Shown here: positions 1 through 5,190 of the stretch, piece by piece
How the letters are laid out: the number at the start of each line of letters is the position of its first letter
How positions within the stretch are numbered: the first letter of the stretch is position 1
NCBI GenBank assembly: GCA_905215595.1
Contig: CAJMQZ010000105.1
Coordinates: 1 to 7,023, forward strand
Reading direction: 5' to 3'
Origin: an uncultured bacterium
GTDB taxonomy: Bacteria > Bacillota > Clostridia > Oscillospirales > Ruminococcaceae
Length of the DNA stretch: 7,023 nt
Notes under the pieces: model-generated
What the model was told of the DNA's origin: nothing
Seen by the model: the letters and a program-made list of their open reading frames with translations, nothing else
The model's database searches: none
Made by a program: the position numbers and the translations under genes

Positions 1-85
1 GGAGGGGGGAGTCGGAACACCCCTCCCTGCCTCTGGCCCAGCGGAGCGTCCCTGCGCGCTTGCGGCAAGCAGAAAGTCTCCCCAT
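1..85. repeat. Left copy of an inverted repeat flanking mnmE (cut by window edge)
   Basis: Bases 1-50 are the exact reverse complement of 1741-1790, on the other side of mnmE. Similarity continues more loosely to about base 85, where a GCTTGCC/GGCAAGC core is shared with 1705-1740. The element probably begins before the window. No gene is visible here; an interspersed noncoding repeat is the simplest reading. Confidence 0.75.
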
Positions 86-105
86 CACCCGCCATTTTCG
101 ATCTC

Positions 106-139
106 TTTTTCCACAAACATTTTGGAAGATGTGGAAAAA
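106..139. promoter_or_regulatory. Inverted pair of TTTTCCACA (DnaA-box-like) sites upstream of mnmE
   Basis: TTTTTCCACA at 106-115 and its exact reverse complement at 130-139 face each other across 14 bp. TTTTCCACA differs by one base from the usual bacterial DnaA box TTATCCACA. As RNA it could also form a 10-bp hairpin. The same boxes recur upstream of noc (5129-5160). DnaA binding is inference from the motif and the expected nearness of the origin. Confidence 0.45.
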
Positions 140-157
140 CCGCGCGGCGGGTGTATC

Positions 158-171
158 TTTTTGCGCAAAAA
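158..171. promoter_or_regulatory. Perfect 14-bp palindrome in the mnmE leader region
   Basis: TTTTTGCGCAAAAA reads the same on both strands. It lies about 6 bp upstream of a TAAAAT (177-182) that could serve as a -10 element, so it sits where a repressor or activator dimer might bind. No regulator is recognised. Confidence 0.35.
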
Positions 172-176
172 CGTGG

Positions 177-194
177 TAAAATAAGCTGTAAAAT
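177..194 (+). promoter_or_regulatory. Possible -10 elements for mnmE
   Basis: TAAAAT occurs twice, at 177-182 and 189-194, each matching TATAAT at five of six positions, in a short AT-rich stretch before the GC-rich leader. No convincing -35 element lies at the right distance from either, so the promoter call is weak. Confidence 0.25.
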
Positions 195-202
195 CAGAAA
201 GT

Positions 203-265
203 GTGCGCTGCGGCGGGTCTGCCGTGCCGGGCGCACGAGCAGCGCATCCGCAAAGGGCGGTGCGC
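203..265 (+). other. GC-rich leader hairpins before the mnmE ribosome binding site
   Basis: GTGCGC (203-208) pairs with GCGCAC (231-236), enclosing CGGC/GCCG (211-214 with 221-224). A second stem, GCGCA-T-CCGC (242-251) with GCGG-TGCGC (257-265), ends one base before the GGAAAGG Shine-Dalgarno sequence at 266-272. The structure could affect ribosome access, or may simply reflect high GC content. Confidence 0.3.
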
Positions 266-279
266 GGAAAGGATGCAGT

Positions 280-1650
280 ATGCAGGGAACGACCATTGCC
301 GCCATCGCGACGCCCCCCGGGGCGGGCGGCATTGCCGTGGTGCGCCTGTCCGGCGCAGAGAGCTACGCTGTGGCTGCCCGGGTGTTCTGCCCGGCCAACG
401 CCGCAAAAAAGGTGGAAGAAGCTAAGGGCTACACCGCGCTGTTCGGGCATTTCGTGGACAGGGAAGAAGCCTTTGACGAGGGCGTGGCCCTGTTTTTCCG
501 TGCGCCCCACAGCTATACCGGCGAGGATGTGGTGGAACTTTCCTGCCATGGCGGCAGTGCGGTGGCGCGGCGGCTGGTGGAAGCCTGTCTTGCCGCCGGT
601 GCACAGCCTGCCGCCCCCGGCGAGTACACCCGCCGTGCCTTTTTGAATGGCAAGCTGGGTCTGACGCAGGCCGAAGCGGTCATGGACTTGATTGCGGCAG
701 ACGGGCGGCAGGGGGCAGCGCTGGCAAACGCGGCGCTGGGCGGTGCGCTGGCGAAAAAGATCAACGCCCAGAAAGCCCAGCTGACCGCCCTGCAGGCGCA
801 TCTTGCCGCTTGGGTGGACTTCCCGGAGGAGGATGTGCCGGAGCTGGACCTCGCCCATCTGCGCACCGTGCTGGGCGCAGTGCAGCAAGAGCTGGACGCC
901 CTCATCCGCAGCTACGATGCCGGTGCGGTGCTGCGCGAGGGCGTGGACTGCGCCATCGTGGGACGCCCCAACGCGGGCAAGTCTACCTTGCTCAATCTGC
1001 TGGCAGGGTTCGACCGCGCCATCGTCACCCCGGTGGCGGGCACCACCCGCGATGTGGTGGAGCAGGCGGTGCAGCTGGGGGATATCCGGCTGAACCTCTT
1101 TGATACCGCCGGTCTGCGGGAGACCGAGGACGCCATTGAAGCCGAGGGCATCCGCCGCAGCTGGAAAAAGCTGGAAGAAGCCGGGTTGATTTTAGCTGTC
1201 TTTGACGGCTCCGAGCCGCCCAGCCGGGAGGACTTGGCGCTGGCGCAGCGCTGCGCCGGTCGCCCCGCCATCGCCCTTGTGAACAAGGAGGACAAGCCCA
1301 CTCAGTTCGATGCGGAGCTCATCGCCCCGTATTTTGCCATGGTGTTGCCGGTCTGCTGCCGGGAAGAGGGGAGCCGCAAGGTCATCGCCGCTGCGGTGGC
1401 GCGGCTGCTGGGCACGGGCAGCATCGACCCCCACGCCGCCAGCCTGTCCGGGCAGCGGCAGCTTTCCGCTGCCCTCCGCGCCCGGGACGCCGTAGCCGGT
1501 GCACTGGATGCCGCCGCAGGCGGCTTTGGCCTGGATGCCGTTTCGGTCTGCGTGGATGATGCGCTGGATGCGCTCTGCGACCTGACCGGCGAAAACGCCT
1601 CGGAAGCCGTCATCGAACAGGTGTTCGAGCGGTTCTGTGTGGGGAAATAA
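280..1650 (+). CDS. mnmE: tRNA modification GTPase MnmE (TrmE)
   Basis: Cytoplasmic GTPase that, with MnmG, installs the carboxymethylaminomethyl group on C5 of wobble uridine (U34) in tRNAs reading NNA/NNG codons. The 456-residue protein has the full family layout: an N-terminal tetrahydrofolate-binding domain (about 1-120, starting TTIAAIATPPGAGGIAVVR), a helical domain, and an inserted G domain with P-loop GRPNAGKS (228-235), a GTTRD switch I motif, DTAG (275-278) and NKED (335-338). It ends in FCVGK, with the conserved catalytic-region cysteine at 453. The ATG at 280 is chosen because GGAAAGG lies 7 bp upstream and homology begins at the first residues; an in-frame GTG at 151 would add an arginine-rich tail unlike the family. 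Its partner mnmG is next downstream, but a 493-bp repeat-rich gap makes separate transcription possible. Confidence 0.97.
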   Translation: MQGTTIAAIATPPGAGGIAVVRLSGAESYAVAARVFCPANAAKKVEEAKGYTALFGHFVDREEAFDEGVALFFRAPHSYTGEDVVELSCHGGSAVARRLVEACLAAGAQPAAPGEYTRRAFLNGKLGLTQAEAVMDLIAADGRQGAALANAALGGALAKKINAQKAQLTALQAHLAAWVDFPEEDVPELDLAHLRTVLGAVQQELDALIRSYDAGAVLREGVDCAIVGRPNAGKSTLLNLLAGFDRAIVTPVAGTTRDVVEQAVQLGDIRLNLFDTAGLRETEDAIEAEGIRRSWKKLEEAGLILAVFDGSEPPSREDLALAQRCAGRPAIALVNKEDKPTQFDAELIAPYFAMVLPVCCREEGSRKVIAAAVARLLGTGSIDPHAASLSGQRQLSAALRARDAVAGALDAAAGGFGLDAVSVCVDDALDALCDLTGENASEAVIEQVFERFCVGK

Positions 1651-1660
1651 GGGCGGGAAT

Positions 1661-1686
1661 GTTCTCTTTTGACACCAAAAGAGAAC
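1661..1686. repeat. Perfect 10-bp hairpin just after mnmE
   Basis: GTTCTCTTTT (1661-1670) pairs perfectly with AAAAGAGAAC (1677-1686) around a 6-nt loop, starting 10 bases after the mnmE stop. No T tract follows on either strand, so it is not a standard terminator. It may protect the 3' end of the mRNA or be the end of the repeat that continues downstream. Confidence 0.5.
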
Positions 1687-1704
1687 CAGAAAAGTGTGGC
1701 GCTT

Positions 1705-1800
1705 CGCGGGGAAAGTTTTTGCTTGCCTTCAGCGTGCAAAGACGCTCCGCTGGGCCAGAGGCAGGGAGGGGTGTTCCGACTCCCCCCTCCCTACCTCTGG
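1705..1800. repeat. Right copy of the mnmE-flanking inverted repeat, containing a 17-bp hairpin
   Basis: Bases 1741-1790 are the exact reverse complement of 1-50, with weaker similarity back to about 1705. The copy folds on itself: 1755-1771 (CCAGAGG...) pairs with 1784-1800 (...CCTCTGG) with a single mismatch at 1793 and a 12-nt loop. Nothing here looks coding; the short open frames across it are low-complexity and have no homology I recognise. Confidence 0.7.
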
Positions 1801-1823
1801 ACTCCACCCACCCCGCAACGGGC

Positions 1824-1842
1824 CAAGGGCTGCACGCCCTTG
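1824..1842. repeat. Short hairpin in the repeat-filled mnmE-mnmG gap
   Basis: CAAGGGC (1824-1830) pairs with GCCCTTG (1836-1842) around a 5-nt loop. It follows the larger repeat copy directly and probably belongs to the same composite noncoding element. Confidence 0.4.
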
Positions 1843-1877
1843 ACAATCCTAAAGAAGAAGTCGAAGCACAAAAAAGC

Positions 1878-1918
1878 TAGCGCTGCGCCAGTCGGCGCTA
1901 TCGCTTTAACTCTTTTTT
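1878..1918 (+). terminator. Weak terminator-like stem and T tract downstream of mnmE
   Basis: TAGCGC (1878-1883) pairs with GCGCTA (1895-1900) over an 11-nt loop. After some pyrimidine-rich sequence a run of six T residues ends at 1918. The stem is short and the T run is distant, so this is only a candidate for ending the mnmE transcript. Confidence 0.25.
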
Positions 1919-1935
1919 CGCTTCTCCATTTATAG

Positions 1936-1974
1936 CCCCTCAGTCGCTGCGCGACAGCTCCCCCAAGGGGGAGC
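1936..1974. repeat. Partial copy of the CCCCTCAGTC palindromic element
   Basis: It contains CCCCTCAGTC, a small hairpin GTCGC-TGC-GCGAC (1943-1955), and GCTCCCCC-AA-GGGGGAGC (1957-1974). This is the order of parts in the left arms of the elements at 4015, 6021 and 6175, but no matching right arm follows, so it looks truncated. Confidence 0.6.
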
Positions 1975-2020
1975 AAGCGCAGCAGCTGCCGTTTTCCGTT
2001 ACGACCCCTCCGGTGAAAAG

Positions 2021-2056
2021 GCAAATCTGGAAAATCCGCAGATTTTCCAGATTTGC
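2021..2056. repeat. Perfect 16-bp stem-loop upstream of mnmG
   Basis: GCAAATCTGGAAAATC (2021-2036) and its exact reverse complement (2041-2056) flank a 4-nt loop CGCA. It is followed by an AT-rich stretch, not a pure T tract, although TTTTT occurs at 2071-2075. It could be a bidirectional terminator, a processing signal or an operator overlapping the mnmG promoter. Confidence 0.55.
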
Positions 2057-2071
2057 GAAATTATAAATAAT
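2043..2071 (+). promoter_or_regulatory. Possible mnmG promoter
   Basis: AATAAT at 2066-2071 (five of six matches to TATAAT) lies 17 bp after TTTTCC at 2043-2048, a poor -35 match; TATAAA at 2062-2067 overlaps it. This is the only AT-rich stretch in the gap before mnmG. The -35 candidate falls inside the 16-bp stem. Confidence 0.3.
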
Positions 2072-2083
2072 TTTTCCGCTGAA

Positions 2084-2110
2084 AATGCGCAGAGCGAAGC
2101 GGAGCGCATT
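2084..2110 (+). other. Leader stem upstream of mnmG
   Basis: AATGCGC (2084-2090) pairs with GCGCATT (2104-2110) around a 13-nt purine-rich loop, about 15 bp before the likely Shine-Dalgarno sequence of mnmG. It may form in the 5' untranslated RNA; no known riboswitch or leader family is recognised. Confidence 0.3.
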
Positions 2111-2143
2111 CTAAACCATTTGATAGAGGAAACCCGAAAGTAT

Positions 2144-4012
2144 ATGAACCACTTAGGAGATTATGATGTCATCGTCATCGGCACCGGCCATGCGGGCATC
2201 GAAGCCGCCCATGCAGCTGCTGTGCTGGGCGCAAAAACGGCTGTCTTTACCATGAGTCTGGACGCCATCGGCAATATGCCCTGCAACCCCAGCATCGGCG
2301 GCACTGCCAAGGGCACGCTGGTGCGGGAGGTGGATGCGCTGGGCGGCGTGATGGGTCTGGCGGCAGATGCCACCTATTTGCAAAGCCGGATGCTGAACAA
2401 GGGCAAAGGCCCCGCCGTGCACGCGCTGCGGGTGCAGACCGACCGCCGCCGCTACAACGAATACATGAAGCACGCGCTGGAACAGACCCCGGGGCTGGCC
2501 ATCCATCAGGCCGAGGTGGTGGCGCTGGAAGTGGAAAATGGCCGCGTAAAGGGCGTTGTCACCCAGCTGCACGGCGAGTACACCGCCAAGTGCGTGGTGC
2601 TTGCCACCGGCACGAACCTCGGCGGCAAAATTTTTGTGGGCGATGCGTGGTACGCTTCCGGCCCGGACGGCATGCACGCCGCCAACGCCCTGACCGACAG
2701 CCTGAAAGCCGCCGGTCTGCCGCTGCGCCGGTTCAAGACCGGCACCCCTGCCCGGGTGCACCGCCGCAGCATTGATTTTTCCAAGCTGGAATGCCAGCCC
2801 GGCGACCCGGACAGCGAATTGCAGCCCTTCAGCTTCCTGACCGATGCACCCATGCACAACAAGGTAGAATGCTGGATCGCCTACACGAACCCCGAGACCC
2901 ACAAGATCATTCTGGACAACATCCAGCGCAGCCCGCTGTACGGCGGCATGATCGAGGGTGTCGGCCCGCGTTACTGCCCCTCCATCGAGGACAAGGTGGT
3001 GCGCTTTGCGGGCAAGGACCGCCACCCCATTTTTGTGGAGCCCTGCGGGGAGAACACCGAGGAGATGTATCTGCAGGGAGCCTCCAGCAGCCTGCCGGAG
3101 GATGTGCAGAACGCCTTCTACCGCAGCATCAAAGGGTTTGAGAACATCGAGATCATGCGCCCGGCCTACGCCATCGAGTACGACTGCGTGGACCCCACCA
3201 GTCTGGAAGCCACGCTGGAAAGCAAGGTGGTGCGGGGACTGTACGGGGCAGGGCAGTTCAACGGTACCTCCGGCTACGAGGAAGCTGCCGCGCAGGGTCT
3301 GCTGGCGGGTCTGAACGCCGCCCGCAACGCGCTGGGCTTAGAGCAGCTGGTGCTGCCCCGGCACACCAGCTATCTGGGCACGCTGGTGGATGACCTTGTC
3401 ACCAAGGGCGTCATGGACCCCTACCGCATGATGACCAGCCGCAGCGAGTACCGGCTGACCTTGCGGCAGGACAACGCTGACCAGCGCCTGACCCCCATCG
3501 GCAGGGAATACGGCCTTGTGCAGGATGACCGCTGGGCAAAGTACCAGCACACACAGCAGATTTTGGAAACCGAGCGCCGCCGCCTGCACGAAGCACATCT
3601 GCGCACCGCAGACCTGCGCGCCGCCATGGAAGCCGCCGGTCTTGCCCCTGCCGCCGAGGGCGGCATTGCCGAGGAGCTGCTGCGCCGTCCCGAAATCAGT
3701 TACCCGCTGGTGGCGGGCATCATCGGTTGGGGAGAGGAGATCACCCCCATGCTGGCGGAGCGGCTGGAGACCGAGATCAAGTACGCCGGTTACATCGCCC
3801 GGCAGGACAGAATGATCCGGGAGGTGGCACGCCACGAAAAGACCCTCATCCCGGAGGATTTCGAGTACGCCGCCCTCACCGGCCTGACGCTGGAAGCCCG
3901 GGAAAAGCTTGCCCGCATCCGTCCCCGCAATCTGGGGCAGGCGGGGCGCATCCCCGGCGTTTCGCCCTCCGATGTGGCGCAGCTGAGCATCGCACTGGCA
4001 GGAAAACGATAA
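2144..4012 (+). CDS. mnmG: tRNA uridine-5-carboxymethylaminomethyl modification enzyme MnmG (GidA)
   Basis: FAD-dependent partner of MnmE in making cmnm5U34 of tRNA in the cytoplasm. The 622-residue protein is full length (E. coli MnmG is 629). Near the N terminus the dinucleotide-binding motif VIGTGHAG has glycines at 13, 15 and 18. CNPSIGG (47-53) carries the first conserved cysteine and PRYCPSIEDKV (275-285) the second, Cys278. The family signature around GAGQFNGTSGYEEAAAQG (368-385) and the YLGTLVDDL...PYRMMTSRSEYRL stretch are intact, followed by the helical C-terminal domain. The ATG at 2144 is preferred: the protein begins eight residues before DYDVIVIG as in homologues, and AGAGGAAA (2125-2132) lies upstream, slightly far. 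An in-frame TTG at 2120 has no ribosome binding site. A palindromic element starts 2 bp after the stop. Confidence 0.97.
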   Translation: MNHLGDYDVIVIGTGHAGIEAAHAAAVLGAKTAVFTMSLDAIGNMPCNPSIGGTAKGTLVREVDALGGVMGLAADATYLQSRMLNKGKGPAVHALRVQTDRRRYNEYMKHALEQTPGLAIHQAEVVALEVENGRVKGVVTQLHGEYTAKCVVLATGTNLGGKIFVGDAWYASGPDGMHAANALTDSLKAAGLPLRRFKTGTPARVHRRSIDFSKLECQPGDPDSELQPFSFLTDAPMHNKVECWIAYTNPETHKIILDNIQRSPLYGGMIEGVGPRYCPSIEDKVVRFAGKDRHPIFVEPCGENTEEMYLQGASSSLPEDVQNAFYRSIKGFENIEIMRPAYAIEYDCVDPTSLEATLESKVVRGLYGAGQFNGTSGYEEAAAQGLLAGLNAARNALGLEQLVLPRHTSYLGTLVDDLVTKGVMDPYRMMTSRSEYRLTLRQDNADQRLTPIGREYGLVQDDRWAKYQHTQQILETERRRLHEAHLRTADLRAAMEAAGLAPAAEGGIAEELLRRPEISYPLVAGIIGWGEEITPMLAERLETEIKYAGYIARQDRMIREVARHEKTLIPEDFEYAALTGLTLEAREKLARIRPRNLGQAGRIPGVSPSDVAQLSIALAGKR

Positions 4013-4014
4013 GG

Positions 4015-4206
4015 TACCCCCTCAGGCACGGCATACGCCGTGCCAGATTCCCCCTTTTGTCGCTACGCGACATCTTCCCCCGGCGCGGGGGGAAGTCTTT
4101 CCTCAAGGGGACGCCTTTGTGCACTACCGGAAAGTTTCCCGCCACCGCCAAAAGCCGTCCCCTTGGGGAAGGTGGCTTGACGCGAAGCGGCAAGACGGAA
4201 GGGGTA
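4015..4206. repeat. Palindromic mini-element A between mnmG and rsmG
   Basis: Begins TACCCCCTCAGGC and ends AGACGGAAGGGGTA, imperfect inverted ends. The left arm holds stems GGCACGGC/GCCGTGCC (4025-4044), TGTCGC/GCGACA (4058-4072) and CTTCCCCC/GGGGGAAG (4074-4095). AAGGGGACGCCTTT and AAAAGCCGTCCCCTT then form an imperfect long inverted pair, and the right arm has a small stem around 4177-4194. The middle and right arm match the element at 6021-6160. It has no open frame for a transposase, so it would have to be mobilised from elsewhere, if it moves at all. It could also help end the mnmG transcript. Confidence 0.7.
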
Positions 4207-4224
4207 CTCCCGGGCGAGCCTGCT

Positions 4225-4333
4225 CTAACGATGTGGTTGTACTTGAATGGAATGATAAGCACGATAATTCGTGAATTGCTTCTCTTGACATAAGAAATAT
4301 TTACCCCAACCACCTGATAGAAAGGACAACACT
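4225..4333 (+). promoter_or_regulatory. AT-rich rsmG leader, promoter not resolved
   Basis: Base composition changes sharply after element A. TTGACA at 4285-4290 is a perfect -35 hexamer, but no -10 lies 16-18 bp beyond it; GATAAT at 4263-4268 lacks a good -35. A small inverted repeat AATTC-GT-GAATT is at 4266-4277. AAAGGA (4321-4326) is the rsmG ribosome binding site. The stretch around AACCACCTGATAGA resembles the mnmG leader at 2114-2127. Confidence 0.3.
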
Positions 4334-5041
4334 ATGATCGACAAACAGCGGTTGGAGGAAAAGTGTTCCACATGGAACATCACCCTCACCGGCACCCAGC
4401 TGGATCAGCTGGATGCCTTTGCCCAGATCCTTATAGACTACAACCAGAAGGTCAACCTGACCGCTATCACCGACCCAGAGGGCATCGAGGACAAGCATTT
4501 CCTCGACAGCCTGCTGTTTGCCAGCCAGCCGGAGGTTGCCGGGCGCATGGTGGACGTAGGTGCCGGGGCAGGCTTTCCGGGCATCGTGACTAAGATCTTC
4601 AAGCCGGAGCTGGAACTGACCCTGATGGAACCCACCGGCAAGCGGGTGGAGTTTTTGAAGTACGCCTGCGCCCAGCTGGGGCTGACCGGGGTGGAGTTTG
4701 CCAAGGAGCGCGCCGAGGAAGCCGCCCGCAAGGTGTGGCGGGAGCAGTTTGATCTTGCCTCTGCACGCGCTGTGGCAGCCCTGCCCATGCTGGCAGAATA
4801 CTGCCTGCCGCTGGTGAAGGTGGGCGGCAACTTCCTTGCCATGAAGGGCGCATCCGGGGAAGAGGAGCTGACCGCCGCCCGGGGCGCTATCAAAAAGCTG
4901 GGCGGCGAGTACCGCGAGACCCGCACTTTGCACCTGCCCGGCGGCGACACCCGCACGCTGATTTTGTGCAAAAAGATTTCGCAAACTCCGACAGCATACC
5001 CCAGAAACGGCGGTAAAATTGCAAAAAGTCCGCTGAAATAA
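4334..5041 (+). CDS. rsmG: 16S rRNA (guanine527-N7) methyltransferase RsmG (GidB)
   Basis: Uses S-adenosylmethionine to methylate N7 of G527 in the 530 loop of 16S rRNA; in several bacteria loss gives low-level streptomycin resistance. The 235-residue protein is complete. It shows the family's NLTAITDPEGIEDKHFLDSL (41-60), the SAM-binding loop VDVGAGAGFPGI (73-84, glycines 76, 78, 80 and 83), an LMEP acidic strand end, the ASARAVAAL motif with Arg145, and the C-terminal AYPRNGGKIAKSPL tail typical of Firmicutes homologues. The ATG at 4334 has AAAGGA 7 bp upstream. Unusually, codons 11-15 (Cys-Ser-Thr-Trp-Asn) are written by a full 16-bp parS site, so this segment of the N terminus may be shaped by DNA-binding needs. 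A strong terminator follows 22 bp after the stop. Confidence 0.96.
   Translation: MIDKQRLEEKCSTWNITLTGTQLDQLDAFAQILIDYNQKVNLTAITDPEGIEDKHFLDSLLFASQPEVAGRMVDVGAGAGFPGIVTKIFKPELELTLMEPTGKRVEFLKYACAQLGLTGVEFAKERAEEAARKVWREQFDLASARAVAALPMLAEYCLPLVKVGGNFLAMKGASGEEELTAARGAIKKLGGEYRETRTLHLPGGDTRTLILCKKISQTPTAYPRNGGKIAKSPLK
4364..4379 (-). promoter_or_regulatory. parS: parS site 1, inside rsmG
   Basis: TGTTCCACATGGAACA has perfect 7-bp arms around a central CA. It differs at two positions from the Bacillus consensus TGTTNCACGTGAAACA, which is the ParB loading site. It is the reverse complement of the sites at 5988 and 6472, so its asymmetric centre points the other way. Confidence 0.85.
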
Positions 5042-5063
5042 CGCATAACTTGACGCAATCTGT

Positions 5064-5104
5064 AAGACCCTGCCGAACGAAATTTCTGGCGGGGTCTTTC
5101 TTTG
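5064..5104 (+). terminator. Rho-independent terminator after rsmG
   Basis: AAGACCCTGCC (5064-5074) pairs with GGCGGGGTCTT (5088-5098) over 11 positions with one G-U pair and a 13-nt loop, followed by the pyrimidine-rich TCTTTCTTT. It lies 22 bp after the rsmG stop and separates it from the noc promoter. Confidence 0.8.
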
Positions 5105-5106
5105 TG

Positions 5107-5115
5107 TGCTACACT
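5107..5115 (+). promoter_or_regulatory. Probable noc promoter (extended -10)
   Basis: TGC-TACACT gives an extended -10 (TGn plus four matches to TATAAT). The -35 position falls within the rsmG terminator stem and is weak. Initiation would be near 5122, placing the inverted repeat at 5129-5160 in the transcribed leader. Confidence 0.4.
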
Positions 5116-5128
5116 GAAGCTGAACAGG

Positions 5129-5160
5129 TTTTCCACGATTTCCCGGAGAAATGTGGAAAA
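5129..5160. promoter_or_regulatory. Nested inverted repeat in the noc leader: TTTTCCAC boxes around an NBS-like core
   Basis: TTTTCCAC (5129-5136) and GTGGAAAA (5153-5160) flank ATTTCCCGGAGAAAT (5138-5152). The core is one base longer than the Bacillus Noc-binding site ATTTCCCGGGAAAT; its ATTTC and GAAAT half-sites match exactly. The outer arms resemble DnaA boxes (TGTGGAAAA at 5152-5160). As RNA, the whole would fold into a hairpin with one bulged G. Autoregulation by Noc or control by DnaA is inference. Confidence 0.45.
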
Positions 5161-5190
5161 ACTGCATCGCACAAGGAAAGGGGCAGCATC

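Noticed and set aside
106..139. Replication origin from the TTTTCCACA pair
   Set aside because: Only two boxes and no AT-rich unwinding region or dnaA gene are present here; the origin is probably outside the window.
151..279. N-terminal extension of mnmE from an upstream in-frame GTG
   Set aside because: The extra 43 residues are arginine/cysteine-rich with no family similarity, while the ATG at 280 has a good ribosome binding site and matches homologue starts.
1659..1935. Small plus-strand open frames in the mnmE-mnmG gap
   Set aside because: They run through hairpins and a repeat whose sequence is shared in inverted form at 1-50, and lack a convincing ribosome binding site.
2153..3025. 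Long minus-strand open frame opposite mnmG (290 codons)
   Set aside because: It lies wholly antisense to a strongly conserved gene, has no recognisable domain and reflects the GC-rich codon bias of the other strand.
4285..4290. TTGACA as -35 of an rsmG promoter
   Set aside because: No acceptable -10 hexamer is found 15-19 bp downstream; it may be a chance match.
5050..5190. Upstream TTG start for noc
   Set aside because: It would translate through a clear terminator and an inverted repeat, and there is a strong ribosome binding site for the ATG at 5191.
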